Source of the DNA: Trichobilharzia regenti
Lineage: Eukaryota > Platyhelminthes > Trematoda > Strigeidida > Schistosomatidae
Direction: 5' to 3'
Assembly: GCA_944472135.2 (NCBI GenBank)
Contig: OX235270.1
Coordinates: forward strand, 138,647,632 to 138,711,631
Length of the DNA stretch: 64,000 bases
Part shown: piece by piece, positions 33,929 through 48,300 of the stretch
Position numbering within the stretch: position 1 is the stretch's first letter
Layout: the number at the start of each line of letters is the position of its first letter
The notes under the pieces: generated by a model
Seen by the model: only the letters and a program-made list of their open reading frames with translations
Database searches by the model: none
What the model was told of the DNA's origin: nothing
Translations under genes and position numbers: made by a program

Positions 33929-36900
33929 GTGACTAAATTTGTCTTATTAACAGTATTAATGTTGTTTAAATAAACTCGAATGAATAATAACATCAATGGA
34001 TTATAGTTCGATAGCAATAATACAACAATGCACACCAAGATTGTATGGCCTACCTAGAGTGCACACACCGGGGATACCGTTAACACCAATACTTAATATG
34101 CAAAATTCATCCTACCGCGCTCTAAGCCAGATGGTTAGTAAATATTATCAAACCTCTGCATGAGAAGAAAGTGAAACATAACGTCAAAGATGTGTTTGAA
34201 TTCGTAGACAAAATCAAAGTGTTTTTTATTTTGATTGTAGCTTGATTCACACCGTATTTTTGGTACAGGTATGGAATTTCCAGCATGTGATATCGATAGC
34301 CCAAATTTTTCAGGCCGACCATAGATATAAGTTGTGCGTCAGCGGGGGACTGAACTTCCGACCACGTGCATGATCGGCGAGAGTCCTAACCACTGTGCCA
34401 CCGACGCACATAATATTAAAGTCAAGGATAAAACTATAATATCCTTGGACATAACATCTTTATTCACAAATGTACCTCTAATAGCAACAGTTAACTACAT
34501 ATATGTGAGCAAATGTATAACCGGTCGATAAATATTGGCATCACAACGTAAAACCTAAAAGAATTGTTATTTAGGTGTAACATGAATATAAATTTCAAAT
34601 TTGATGGCACACTTTACAGACAAGTGGACGGGGTGGCAATGGGCTCCTCATTGGGTCCCATTTTGGCATATTTCCTTCTAGAAAACTAGAAAATGGACAT
34701 TTGAACAACCTCATCAGAAAATTCTCATTTTATCGCCATTGTAAGGATGACACCTTTATTCTTTGTGATAATGATTCGGATAGGAGTACAATAATAGCTC
34801 AATTCAATGAAGTACATTCTCCTATGAGATTCACATGCATACAAGAATCCCAAAATACAATTGCCTTCCTAAATGTCCTTCCTTACAAGAAAACCAGATG
34901 ACAGTATAAAGGGAAATTCGCATAGCAAAAGCACATGGACAGGACAATATACACATTTTCATGGCTCCCTTCCTCTCTAGTACAAAAGAAATTTAGTAAG
35001 GACCCTCAGCCACATGGTTAGAGCTATATGCTCGGAAGAGATAACTGAAGATGAACTAAGAATTGTATGTGACATCCTAATGAGAAATAACTATCCAGAA
35101 ACGTTCATCAAGAAACACATGACAGAGAATGCAGAAAAGGACTTTTCTCCATTTGTAAATAAGAAGCCTTTATACATACAACTGGAATTCAAGGGTGACG
35201 CACCCAGTGAAATAATTACTAACAAGTTAGGAAAATCCATTCAAAGAACTTTTAGTGCTGGTAAGCTAGCTGCAAGTCATATTTTCTACACGACTGATGG
35301 TGATTCCTCAACTCAAAGATGAAGTACTCGCTTGCACTAGCCACTTCTAATTGTATCCACCGATTCAACTGCGCTTTTCGAGACAGTTATATTGACCGTA
35401 GCTTCAGGAACTTGATTTTTCGTGTTCGCTCGGGAACATCTACCAGTGTGGCTATACCACCTGGTCCACGCCGGCCACAAAGCCAGCCAGCATTGAAGAA
35501 TCCTTCCCTATCATCTACCGGGTACCAAATACATTTCCAAAAACATCCAGGTACCATATGCTCCAAACAGCACAGGCTATCGCGATTCTCCTAAAACAAC
35601 CAGTGCTCTGTGTGCAGAAGAAGCAAGTCCAGTCACTACTACTACTACGCTGGTTGGCCTTCAGTGGAGACTATAAATTCATGAATTTATATTATTATCT
35701 TTCCTAATTTCTCTGATATTCAGCGTATAGTATTATGTCGATGCTATCGAACTCTAATCCATTGATATTATTATTGACTCGATGTTATTTTAACAACATT
35801 ACTGTTGTTTACAACACTAATTCATTCACTATTATGTGTATATATAACTGTAGAACCTGATGAAGAGCAGGTTATCAGCAAGATCACTCTTTGTTCAGTA
35901 ACCATTCGTTTCAAAAAAAAGTTGATGGGCATTTTTAATCAGTTGAAAATTATTTTCTTAAAACAACTTACCATGAGGATAAAGCGCAGTTATAGCAATG
36001 GCTTTAGAACACGCACTGGCAAACATGCACAAGATCATGTCCTTCGAAGCGGATAATTTACTCCCACCAGATGATCCTCGTAAATCTGAGGCTTTTTGAG
36101 GTAGATATTCGTTTTCAGGTTGTGAGGATTGTTGAAATTTGGAAACACGACCACTCGTAGTGGTAGTGGTGGTGGTGTTAAGTAACAACTTTTGTCGACG
36201 TTTATGCTCTCTCCAGAGTAGTTCTGATTTGAAATTTTCATATATGACAAAATTTAAGGCTGTTTCCAGAGAACCAAAATACGATGCACTTACACCACGA
36301 TAGAAACCACGTAATCCATCCTTATTCCATGTATTACGAATAACTTGTGATACAGTAATGGGTGGATGACCTGGCCTACAGTATGCAAATCAATAAAGGG
36401 TAAGAAATGCATTTTGTTATTTTTTAGAGAGCGTTACTAATCACAGTTGCAAAAAATTCGGAATTTAAGCGTTTAAGCCGGTGCTAACTAGTAAATTATT
36501 ATTATTACACTTTTTGTCTATCCGAGTTCCGAGAGGAAAGTAGAGCTTCAACAGTACATCTCCACTTAGTCCTGTTCATTGCAATCCTCTTCAGATGGCT
36601 CAACAATTCCTCATAAGCTCTCATCTCCTCCTTGCACCCTCCGAACTACACCCAACTCGCCGTTTCCCATTCGGGTTCAACTTGAGCAATAGGCTGGTGC
36701 ACAATGTCATCCAACGATCTTGTCAGGGTGTGTCAAATCCATCTCCACTTTCATCGTCATATCTGTTGAACAACAGGTTCTTGATTGGCTCGTCCCCTAC
36801 AGCTTCTTATTGTGAATTCTTTCTGGTCAGCCGGCCATCTCATCTTCAGTATAGAGTCGGTGAAGGCGACTGTTGATTAAAGTTCACCACTGGCTGTTAG

Positions 36901-39317
36901 AAATGCTTTACATGACGCGCTAAGTTTCTAGCCTATATAGAAGAAACTTCATGCATTTATTCCCCTTGATGAATTTGAATAAAGCAAGAACAACAGTGGT
37001 TTGTGCAGAATAATATGGTACCATTATTTATTTCATTGGCTTCTCATCATCTGCTAACAGCCTAAATAAATTATGAGGTTTAAGTACAGACACGTTTTAA
37101 CATACTTGCAAATTTTACATGTTGTCAGTTGATAGAAAGTTCCACAATCAGTGAACAGTGCTCAGAAAATTGCGCTTATATAGTTTTTACACGGGCAGTT
37201 CAAGTTAAAACAAAATAAATGTATGCATATTATGGTAAAGGAGTTACATATTAAAGATGAGATGTGCGTTAGATGCATAGTGACTAATAAATTAGGTAAC
37301 AATGTACTGAGTTCAACTCAAATCATAGAAACAAGAGACAAGCAAAATTACAGATTCAGTTACCAAGGCAAGGAAAGACTAATAACTGCTTCTTTCTGAA
37401 CACATAAATCTGATTTCAAGCGTTTGATAGAAATTGCTTCGGCAAACTTAAGGAGAACGGAGCTCCTTTGTCTATTCATAATTTTGAAGGATTTCTCGAT
37501 TTCCACCTCATGACTCGTGTCGAGGAGATGTCTTTTTTCTCTCATCTGATTACGTAATCTTTGTCTTTAACCTCACCTTCCTTTTATAATCTGTAATTTT
37601 GCTTGTCTCTTGTTTCTATGATTTGAGTTGAACTCAGTACATTGTTACCTAATTTATTAGTCACTATGCATCTAACGCACATCTCATCTTTAATATGTAA
37701 CTCCTTTACCATAATATGCATACATTTATTTTGTTTTAACTTGAACTGCCCGTGTGAAAACTATATAAGCGCAATTTTCTGAGCAATGTTCACTAATTGT
37801 GGAACTTTCTGTCAACTAACAACATGTAAAATTTGCAAGTATGTTAAAACGTGTCTGTACTTAAACCTCATAATTTATTTAGGCTGTTAGCAGATGATGA
37901 GAAGCCAACGAAATAAACACAGGATGGTACCATATAGAAGAATTGACTGACGTAGGAATGGAGTTTGGGCACACTGTGGTAGAGTACAATTCCACCACCA
38001 GAAAGTTGTGTGGATAACTTGATATGATTATGAGTGAAAAACTGTGCTCAGCAAATATTACTGTACACAACACTGTGCGACTTTATCAAAATAAATATTC
38101 TCTATAACGAGTGACTTAAAATTGGTGTTGAAACTCCGAATGTCGTTATTTATGCTGAGGTAGAGTGCAAAAGATTTCCGAACTGATTTCAGAGTGATGA
38201 AGGTCTCTCTTCCCTTTCCCGATCCTGGCTGATTTGGGCATCGTCACCCATGTGAGAGGGGGGATGCATGTAGTTGGGATGATGCTTCCTAGATATGTAA
38301 AAGAAGTGACTTCTTTCAAATTTCTACTGTTGATAGTGATTGGTGCTGGTTGTTTTTGTTGGTCAGTCAGTTATCTGCATCACCACTGTCTTCTCTATGT
38401 TCACCTGAAGTCCTGTCTTTGCTGCCTACCTCTCTTCAGCCAGTCTGTTGGTTATCACCTGTAAATCTTAAAGTTTGCATGTTGTTAGACATAAATCGTC
38501 CGCGAAGTCCAGATCTTCTACATTCTTCTTATCGGTCCATCGCACTCCTGGCTCCTCCTTCCCTGTGACCTTTCGTGTAACCCAGCACACAATTATTAGG
38601 AATATCGCCGATGATAGCAGGCAGTCTTGTCTTCACTTCAAATGGCTTCTCCGAGTTTTCCGTTGTGGATCACACTTGACATGTGGCATTGTCTGAAATT
38701 CTAAAAATCTAACCATTTTAGGCTTTAGTCATGAATCACTGAAAGCTCATGTGAAAAACATTGATGTGGCTTTTAAACGAAAGCAGGTGATTTAGTACAC
38801 GTATGCTGGGCAATATCCTGCAATCAGCATGGTAATTTGCAGCAATCAGCACTACGGAATAACATCTAAATTCTGTCTAACACTGTCAGTCTAGTCAGTG
38901 AGTAGTTCTAAACGGTATAGAGGACTAAGCGAGTGCGTGTCACTGCAAAATTTCATCAACAGCTGCTTTTGCTGACACGATAACGAGTATCCGATAGCCT
39001 GTCAGAAAGGATAAGAAACAAAGAACTCAGACAACAAACCAGCCAACAACCACCTACCCAACAAAAATGCAGTAGGAAATACAGGTGGACTGAACATACT
39101 CTGATGGGAACTTCAAGTGCGACCCGAATATGAAGCAACGAGTTAGTCATGGGTCCGAAGGTAACATGAAAACGATCATATGGGACAATGCAGCCAATTA
39201 AATGTCATGGCACAATGAAGATATACCGATGAGGCACTAGTTTCCAGACGGAACGCAAGGAACGAATGATACTATCCGTGCGTTCAGCGTTACGCTGAAT
39301 GAAATTCGAAGTCGAAC

Positions 39318-39359
<42 letters not shown>

Positions 39360-42300
39360 CCAACGATTAATGAATTTACCGACTGCTAGTCTCAGCATTA
39401 CAAGCAAGCGAAAGACATCTCTTATAATTATGTACACCGTCAAAAACTGAGTGCAACACAAAAACCTTCTTAAGAAAAAATGAGTTTCACTACTCGTACA
39501 TTTATCACAACATGAATAGTGAGCATATAGTATTGTTGAAACTTGCCGTGAATCTAGCTGAAGCCTCGTTTTCACAAACCAAATAGGATTGGTCAAAGAG
39601 GAAGCTGTTATACCTGAAAATCACATTTAAAAACAACCAACAACATAATGTGTTAGACAAGAATGATGACTACTCACAATGTAAAGTGATGGAAATCAGT
39701 CTACCAATAAGTCAAAAATGGCTATTTAACATAAAAATCGCAAACAAAATTCATCCATATGTCGTCACTGAGTTCCATTCTTATCGTGTGTCAAGACAAA
39801 CGATAACGCCTGAATGCCCTGAATCCTGTATATAGATGGATATTCAAAACCTTGCGTTCGTAGTCAACATGACTTATAATCTTTGCAGTCACTGGAACTA
39901 AGCCGGCATAATCGTTGGGAGCACAATATTTAGGTAAAAAAAGAAAAAATCATCAAGAGAGACTTAAGTGGATATGGCAAACACATGTTAGTATATGCTG
40001 TGACGTGTTCAAATTTTCGGTGCTATGGAAACACTTAAAAACTTTTGAACAACCAACTGTTACCTGTACAATGTAGAATCACAGTTGATGGCTTTACATA
40101 TCAGCGTCTTCTGACGTTGGTTTGAGTCATGTAGGCATCTGCAGAATATGCGTAGTTTGGGTCTCCTCAAGGTGCTACGAACCAAAGGGTGGTGACTGTT
40201 GGTAATGTGGCTCAATAGTGCGCGGATGCATTTTTATTCTTCGTAATCTCCCAGATATATCAAGACCTCGTGTTTCTCCACATAATCATTCTTTCGTACA
40301 TTTCTGCTGATTATGATTCTTTTGAGCTTTTTTTCCTTTCTGCACCCTTTGTGTGGTAAGTGGAGTGTGCCAAGTTGAAGTGTTGCTTTACTTCTGTGTA
40401 AACTTCCAAGTTGAAAGTCAGTCAGTCACATTTCATCGAAACACTGTTTTACAAAATTAACTTAGTGGATATTTGTGACTGACGAGTTTCGATTCCTCGA
40501 ACAGAAATCCTGACTAACCTCATCTCAGTGACTCTGTCATCTATATGAAGAAAATATTTTCAAATCACCACTGACCACCTATAAGCAACTGAGACTTTTG
40601 GCTATCGTCCTTTAAAGACCGTACCTCAAATGAAGTACAACAGGATATAATGCTACACATAAGGTACATTTGATTGACAACTAGTCAGCGACTAGTGTAG
40701 TGTGTCTAGCCTAGTCCTTTGTTTGGTGCAGACTGCAGCACTAGGTGACGCAGGTTTGAATTTCAGAAGCGACATGAGTCCCTCCAAGATTACAGATACG
40801 CCTTGCTGATTAGTGAGTGCCAACTAACACGAAACCCTATTGCAAGGCTTCTTGCCAATTGCGTCCAACCATCTAATATCAATAATGCACATTTCTCATA
40901 CTTAGATCCTTTAAAATATTAGAGAATGATAGCTCACTTAGATGGATGTCTTTTGGTAATGTGTTAAATTCTCTGGCCTGGATAGTTTAACTATGAATCA
41001 CTCATACTTCATGTTTTAAGTTGGCGCTGAATGTGTTGTTCTCCACCAGAAGGACAACGAAAGCTTCACAGCTATAAACACCATGCACAACTGAAAGAAC
41101 GGGACAAAAACAAATCCTCAGATATGATGAATGATGACGACTAGCAGTGGAATCCAGGACAAAATGCGCCTCTTGAATCCCACTGCTAGTCAACATTCAT
41201 TCACCAGATCACTTCAAGCCAATCACCAGCAGGCATCATCGAAGCGCCCGTGCTAGGAGAGTCAATATATCAACGGGGGAAAATAAATGTTAAAAAATGA
41301 ATTTTAAAAAAAAACAGATCCTCAGATCCTTTTTTTAAAAACATTTCATGGTGATCATGAAAATTATCAGGGACGACAAACAACGGTCAAGTCAATTTTC
41401 AAACCACATTAACCACCTCTAAAAAACACAAAAGATAAGATCTTGAAATAATCGAGAGTTTTGTTTTTATTATTTAATCTTTCCGATAAGAAAAAAATGT
41501 CTTCAGAATGTAGATTGCTGGTTTTTCAAGAGTCTATGCGGGAAAAAAATACGCGAAATTTCACTAGAGCTTGCTTGCTTTTCCTTCTCCTAATTTAGGG
41601 TTTTTAAAGGTAAATTTTGTGTAGGAAACACTGAAGTTAATCTCCCCCACCCACCCCCTCGAAAAGAAACTTCATACGAAACAATATTTTTAAATTTTCC
41701 GTATATTGATAAAATCTTACACGAATATACCCGAGATTTGTTTCGTAGTCAACTCCTAGGTCCTATTGTCTGATACTGTCAGAAGAACAGTGTCTCTATC
41801 TATAACTTGTATCAACGCTGCTAAAAGGTCCACTGTAAACTAAATTCTTCTTTAGTTTAGGCTTGCTTTGTCTACTAGAGGTGATATCCCGCTTACTATT
41901 AAAAATGAATTGCGATAATGATCTCTTCCTTAATTATAAGGCTAGAAAAATACAGGCAGAAGTAAAGAATATTCACTAATAGTTTCTCTTTTTAACATTT
42001 TATAGTATTGTCATGTCTATCTCTTAATAACTTACAAACCATAACCAACCAGTCTTCATTACTCCAAGTAACCCACTTGGAGTTAGTTATCTGGACGTCG
42101 GTAAATGAAATGTGTGCAACCTAAAAGTCGAAAGTTGGTAATGTAGTTAGTTGGTTTGAGCAGTCAACTCCCATCCCAGTCAATGAGTCCCGTGGTTCTA
42201 ATCTCACTCCACCCCTACTTTAGCCTGAGCACGACTGATTAGAATCATCAAATCACAAAGCAATAAGTGCGACTCATAGCCCGATGATATATCGGGTACA

Positions 42301-45300
42301 GGGTAAATGATATGTATTAACTAGGTAACTAGTTGAAAGTCGACTTTTACTCATATATCAATAAACTATAATTTATAATAGGACACATCTCTAAGTGAAG
42401 GAATCACTCTGTTCTAGCAGACGGGACAACTTCATCTGCTGATGCGAAAAGAGTACACTTAATATTTGTGGACCTAGAGTGACCAACTGTATGGTGAGAA
42501 GAACAAAAAAAAAGAAAGGGGGAAGATCACGCTTACTTCCAATTCCAGCCGCACACAAATAAACAGCTGAAGATCCTGTTTGGAAATACTTTTCAAAGAA
42601 CAACTGCCCGTTGTGATATGCACAAAAATAGATTCCCCTGTTAAAACAAAGAAACAAGCAGTAATTTACAAAAATAGAAATATATTAGCTGATTAAGTTA
42701 ATGATAGTAGTAATAACATAATCCTCAAATGAAATACTTAGAAAAGATGTCTGATGAAATAAACATCGCGTTCTCGCATAACCTAACACATAACCTAAAT
42801 GAATCGAATGTTAAGTCTAGACCTATTCCTGTTACCTCACCACTTTTAAAAGTGAAGGAAAAACTGCACTTACTTAACCTTGAACGTTAATTGAAGGCTT
42901 TTAACAATTCTAAACAATTTGCTTATAAGCATAGTAGATAATCTTACGTCATACCTCTATTGTCTCTAGTTTAGACAGAGGTGGCAAATGTACTCGGTGT
43001 ATCTCCCTTGATTACACATCTGCTTCTGACTCTGAACATAGTCCTGTTTTACTAAAAAAGCTTGCTGCGACATTTGTAGGACATTGGATTGACAAATGTT
43101 TGCATTCCTACTTTTCTGATAGGAAGCAGTACACTGTATATAATGGGAAGTCTTCCACTATCTTACTCTGGTCGGCGTTCTTCAAGGTGATCTTCGTACT
43201 CGTTTTCTCTTTTCTTTCCTTTTATACGACTCTGAAGCAGCCCAATTTGTTAGGTACGCAGATGATTCGGTGGTTTCCATGCCGTTTACTCCTTAATCAG
43301 ATTATTCCAAAATCAAACACTTTTTATTAGAAATTAGTTGGTAGTCCTCGTCAAATTGTCTAAAGCAAAATACCCCCCAAAATGTCAGGTTGTAAGTATT
43401 ACTTTCCGACGGAAGCGCGACTTAAATGAACTCAATCGTTCACTCGACTCTACTGTCATGAATAGCACTTAAGGTGAAACTAAATCAAGTGTTAAACACC
43501 CTTGGATTGTGTATTTCACCTGATCTTTACAGATCTTCCCACATCATTTTAGTTTCAAGAAAGATATTTCGTTTAACCTTCGTTCCACGAGAGAAGTGCG
43601 TCGGTGGCACAGTGGTTAGGACTCTCGCCGACCATGCACATGGTCCGGAGTTCGAGCCCACGCCGATGCACACCTGATATCTATGGTCGGTCTGCAAAAT
43701 TTGGGCTACCGATATCCACGCTGAAAATTCCATACTTGTACGAAAAATACAGTGTGGAATCAAGCTGTAATCAAAAATAAAAAAATAATAAATAAAGCAA
43801 TCTGGTATCACTCAGTCAATATCTACTTTTAAAGTTTGTCAATTTTTCTATTCTACCTGTTATTCTTTATTCCTTCCCACCCACGCTTTGATCTTTCCTG
43901 GGATACTAAAGAAAAACTTTGTTACACTACGAACAGCACTAAAAGCTGTCATCCGGGCTATTGGGATACTGCTAAACAAACTTGTTAATACTGTTGTAGA
44001 TGGACACATAGAAGAAATTACCGAATATTACCTTGTCGAACCCGGAATATCCTCTGTATACACAACTCTTTCCTTGCATCTCACTAGGTAGAACTAGAAC
44101 CAACTATAGAAGAGTTTATGCTCGGACGATTAAGTATAGAAATTCCACAATACCTTGTTTGGCAGACAAACACTTTATGTGATGAGGAATTGTAGGTAGG
44201 ATACTACTAACTCTCTGAGAAACACTGAGTAAACGGCCCTTCTTATTCTTTCTTTCATTATTATATTGTTGCTAACACTTCCGCTTAAATTTAAGTTACA
44301 TATTCACATTCTTATCTAACAATATTACCACTGTAAATGCCCTGTTTAATTGTTACCCCTATGTTATGAAATAAAAAAATAAAAAATACAGTATACGCTG
44401 AAAATTCCATATTTGTATCAAAGGTAGTGTTTGAAATAAGGCTAATATTACTATTAGCTTGCAAGGAAATGCATCATTTAAAACTGCCACACTATGATAA
44501 AGCAAAAGTAGAAGGATCTAGAGTCAGGAAACCGGCGGGTACATGTTTGGTTAATGGATTCTATATATTGACTGGATGACCTAATCCTAATTCAACTAAC
44601 GCTATTCGTTGAGGAAGTCGGTGTCTCTATAGGAGAGACAAATGTCCTAGCTTCATAACTTAATTGATTATCTCATCCAATACTATGCTACTTTTAACCT
44701 CATTATTACCCAACTTTTTTTTGGTTACAGCTTGATTCCACACTGTATTTTTGGAACAAGTATGGAATTTCCAGCATGTGATATCGGTAGCCCAAATTTT
44801 GCAGGCCGACCATAGATATCAAGTATGCGTCGGCAGGGGAACGAACCTTGGACCATGTGCATGGTCGGCGAGAGTCCTAACCATTGTGCCACCGACGCAC
44901 ATGTTACTTCACGTAACAAAACCAACTGCTAAAGCCCATAATTCCTCCGTACGCACTTCCGATAATTAAATATATACATATATATACATATGCAGTTCGT
45001 AGACCCCGACATCTGTCATACAAGTCCAAACGAAGCTAACTACCTCAGTACAACAAATCAGTAACAAGTGAAAAATTAGTCACAGCGCCATCTAATGTCA
45101 AACAAATGATTAAATTTTTTTGTTCGCTTTATGCAAGAGTTTGACAGGTTACAGGTTTGGTCACGAGGCGACATCGGTTAGAGAACTATTGTCTGTCTGT
45201 CTGGATTCAACATAGAACTTGGCACCGAAGTGCAGCAGTTCGAGTTGCCACGTTCCAAATAGCACACAGAGGTAGACAAGAAGATGAGTGAAGAGAATCA

Positions 45301-48300
45301 ATAGAGTTTGACAAGTATAAGAGTGAAACAGAATGGGTAATGGTAGAAAGGAATATGAAAGATTACAGAGACTGAATACATCTGCGCTGGCCATTGACAA
45401 CGATTTTGAGCCATGTCACCTATTGTCTCCAGCCATTGATTCCTAGAGTCCCGAGGGCCCCAACCCGGGAGTCTGCATCTCCCTACCTGACTCAGTTTAA
45501 CTGTCAAGGATTTCATGGATTGATGAGGCCATGTTTTTGTTTGGCCACCACTGGCTCTTTTCCAACCTGAACCTATATCAGCTAGCAATGCCCGTCGGGG
45601 GAGGCGGTGGTTAGGCATGCGCAGCACGTGACCTAGCCATCTTAGTCTATGTAACTTTATAGCCTCGTCGATTGATTTTCCCTCTTTGCCCAACACTCTA
45701 CGCCTAACGTCAACATTACTTACCTTGTTAAACCACCTAACGTGAGACAGAGATCGCAGACATCTATGATCGAAAGCAGTCAACCTTTTCATGTCTTCAA
45801 CGCGTATTGGCCATGTTTCAGAGCCATAGAGAAGGACGGAGCGAACTGATGAGCAGTACACACGTCCCTTGGTTGATAACCGGATGTCACGCCTACGCCA
45901 GAGATGGTGTAAGTCAGCGAAAGCAGCTCGAGCTTTTCGGATCCGTGCTGAGATTTCATCGCCAATCAGTCCGTTGGTGCTAATACAACTTCCCAAATAG
46001 GTGAAGTGGTCAACATGTTCTATCACTTCACTCCCTATCACTAAGTTAGGAGTTGACGTGGTCCAGTCCTGTAGCAGCATCTTACATTTTGTAGGGGCGA
46101 ATCGCATGCCAAACATACGAAGATTGCTGCTCAAGGTGTTCAGAAGACTCTGCATTTTGTCAGCATCCTCCCCTAACAGGACTATGTCATCTGCATATTC
46201 TAAGTCCATAAGACTATTCCCTGGTAACAAGTCGATTCCTAAGTCATTACGTTCAGTTAAGGATACTTCCATCAGCATATCTATGATGAAGTTAAACAGA
46301 AATGGGGAAAGTGGACATCCCTGTCGGACACCACTGGTTGTTACCAATTCAGATGACAATTCCCCATAAGCCCTTACACGACTACGTGAGTTTGAATAGA
46401 GTGCCTTGATTAGTGCAATGTACTTTCTTGGCACTCCCTTCACAGTCAGACATTGCCATAGTACCTTTCGATCCACGGAGTCGAAGGCCGCCTTCAAGTC
46501 AAGAAATATGACAATTGTTGGACGCCGAAAAGTGTGTCTATGTTCTAGAATCTGTCGAAGAGTGAAGATATGATCTATGCACCCTCTACCTGGTCTAAAG
46601 CCTGCTTGATTTTCCCTTGTCTGTTCCTCCCGAGTTCTGCTTAGTCTATGCATGATTACTGAGCCTAGGATTTTAGAGACTATGTTCGTTAGGCTGATCC
46701 CCCTATGATTATCACACGAGGACTTGTTTCCCTTCTTGAATATCGGTATAATAAGTGACTTACCCCAGTCTGATGGCACTGTCTCTGATTCCCAGACTTT
46801 GCCTAGTACCTCAGTTAATCTACAAACTAGTATGTCACCCCCATATTTAAACACCTCCGGAATAATTCCGTCGGGTCCTGCCGCTTTGCCTCGTTTCAAA
46901 TTACTGATAGCTTTTGTGACCTCACTTACAGACGGCGGACCAGTGTCTATATCCCATTCGGGTGTGTGTGGATGTCGGGGAGGTTCAGTGTGGCTGTAGG
47001 CAAGTTAAATTGTCCTCAAAGTGTTCTTTCCAGCGTTCAAGGCGTCTATCCTGAGAGCTAATTAAGGAGCCATTTTTCTCAGAAATAGTCTCACTTATGA
47101 TTGCCTTCTCCCACCCGTTTCTGATGAGTCTAAAGAGTTGCCTATCGCCGATGCTTTTTCCATCTCTTTTGCCTTTGTCACCCACCACTGTTCACGGTCC
47201 TTGCGGAGACTTTTAGTAAGTTTCCTTTTGTGCAGCTTTCGCTCCTCATTGAATTCGGAGCTCGCCGGAATAAGTCTTCTAGCATCTATCAGTTCGGATG
47301 AGGCAGTCGAAATCCAGTGGTTTTTACTCACCTTTGGATTTGCCTTATTCACAGCTTTTACAGCTGTATCTATAGCTGACTGAATATTCTTCCAGGCTTC
47401 TCCAGGGTGAGCACAGCTGTCGAATTCAGATATGCGTTTAGCTAGTTCTTCCTCAAATAGGGATTTAGTTTCCTGATCGAGCTGGGGGGTGATGGTTTTA
47501 CCGCCAGCTGTTTCCTACGTCCGTTCAGTCGTAAGCACACACGAGCCCGGACCAGTGCGTGATCGGTATCTACACACGTGTTCCAGAAGGAGCGACAATC
47601 TCCTACCGACCCACGCCAACGATAGCTTATTGCTATGTGGTCTATTTGTGTCCAGCGTTGGTTTGATGATGGGGGTCGCCAGGTTAAACAGTGTCTCTCC
47701 TTGTGTTTAAAGTTAGTGCTTACAAGAAACAAATGATTATCTGAACAGAACTGTAGGAGACGGTCACCGTTGTCGGTTCGCTGGCACGGAACTCCATAGG
47801 TGCCACCGACATCCTTCTCAGATTGACACAATTTCCCTACTTGAGCATTAAAGTCACCAGCTAGAACGACTATATCTGAGCGTTTAGCCTTTCTCACCAA
47901 ACTAGACAGCTTTTGGTAGAACTCATCCTTCGTTTCATCCGAACTGCAGTCAGTGGGGGCGTAGGCGGAGATTACGAAAAGGCATCGGCGAGTAGTGCAG
48001 TCCTTTCTCCTTCTTACTGATCCGTTCAGACGGACAGCACACATTCGGCTATCTACTGGGATCCAGTCAAGTAATGTCTTTTCTGCCCTAGTATTCTATT
48101 TTTCTAATGTTTATGTCTCTCCTGGCTGTACCATATTGGATTTATCTATGTTCCCCGATGAATTCACCGCTTTTGCTGCAGCTTGTTTCGAGAACTCTTT
48201 ATCAATAGTAACTGGCGACTTCAATGCTAGCGATTGCTACTTCCTTATATCACTTGGTCATGACAATATTGTCAACTTTGCCATCCGTCTTGGTAAAACA

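Noticed and set aside
35858..35890. An active hammerhead at the right end of the 34-36 kb PLE
   Set aside because: CTGATGA is present but no GAAA follows at the right place, and aacctg/caggtt forms a simple hairpin instead. It is kept only as a possible relic.
37360..37545. A small host protein gene on the minus strand
   Set aside because: Its end matches the PLE remnant at 22.8 kb and it sits between inverted repeats, so it is the C-terminus of a retroelement.
39237..39596. A 119-residue protein starting [10 protein letters not shown]
   Set aside because: Only the first 20 or so residues are real (carrier exon 4). The rest reads through the GC donor into intron 4 and an (AT)n run.
43597..43670. 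A functional tRNA gene (A box, B box and acceptor-like pairing)
   Set aside because: The same sequence with an attached tail occurs three times on both strands inside other elements and ends in an A-rich tail, so it is a SINE head. No proper anticodon arm could be drawn.
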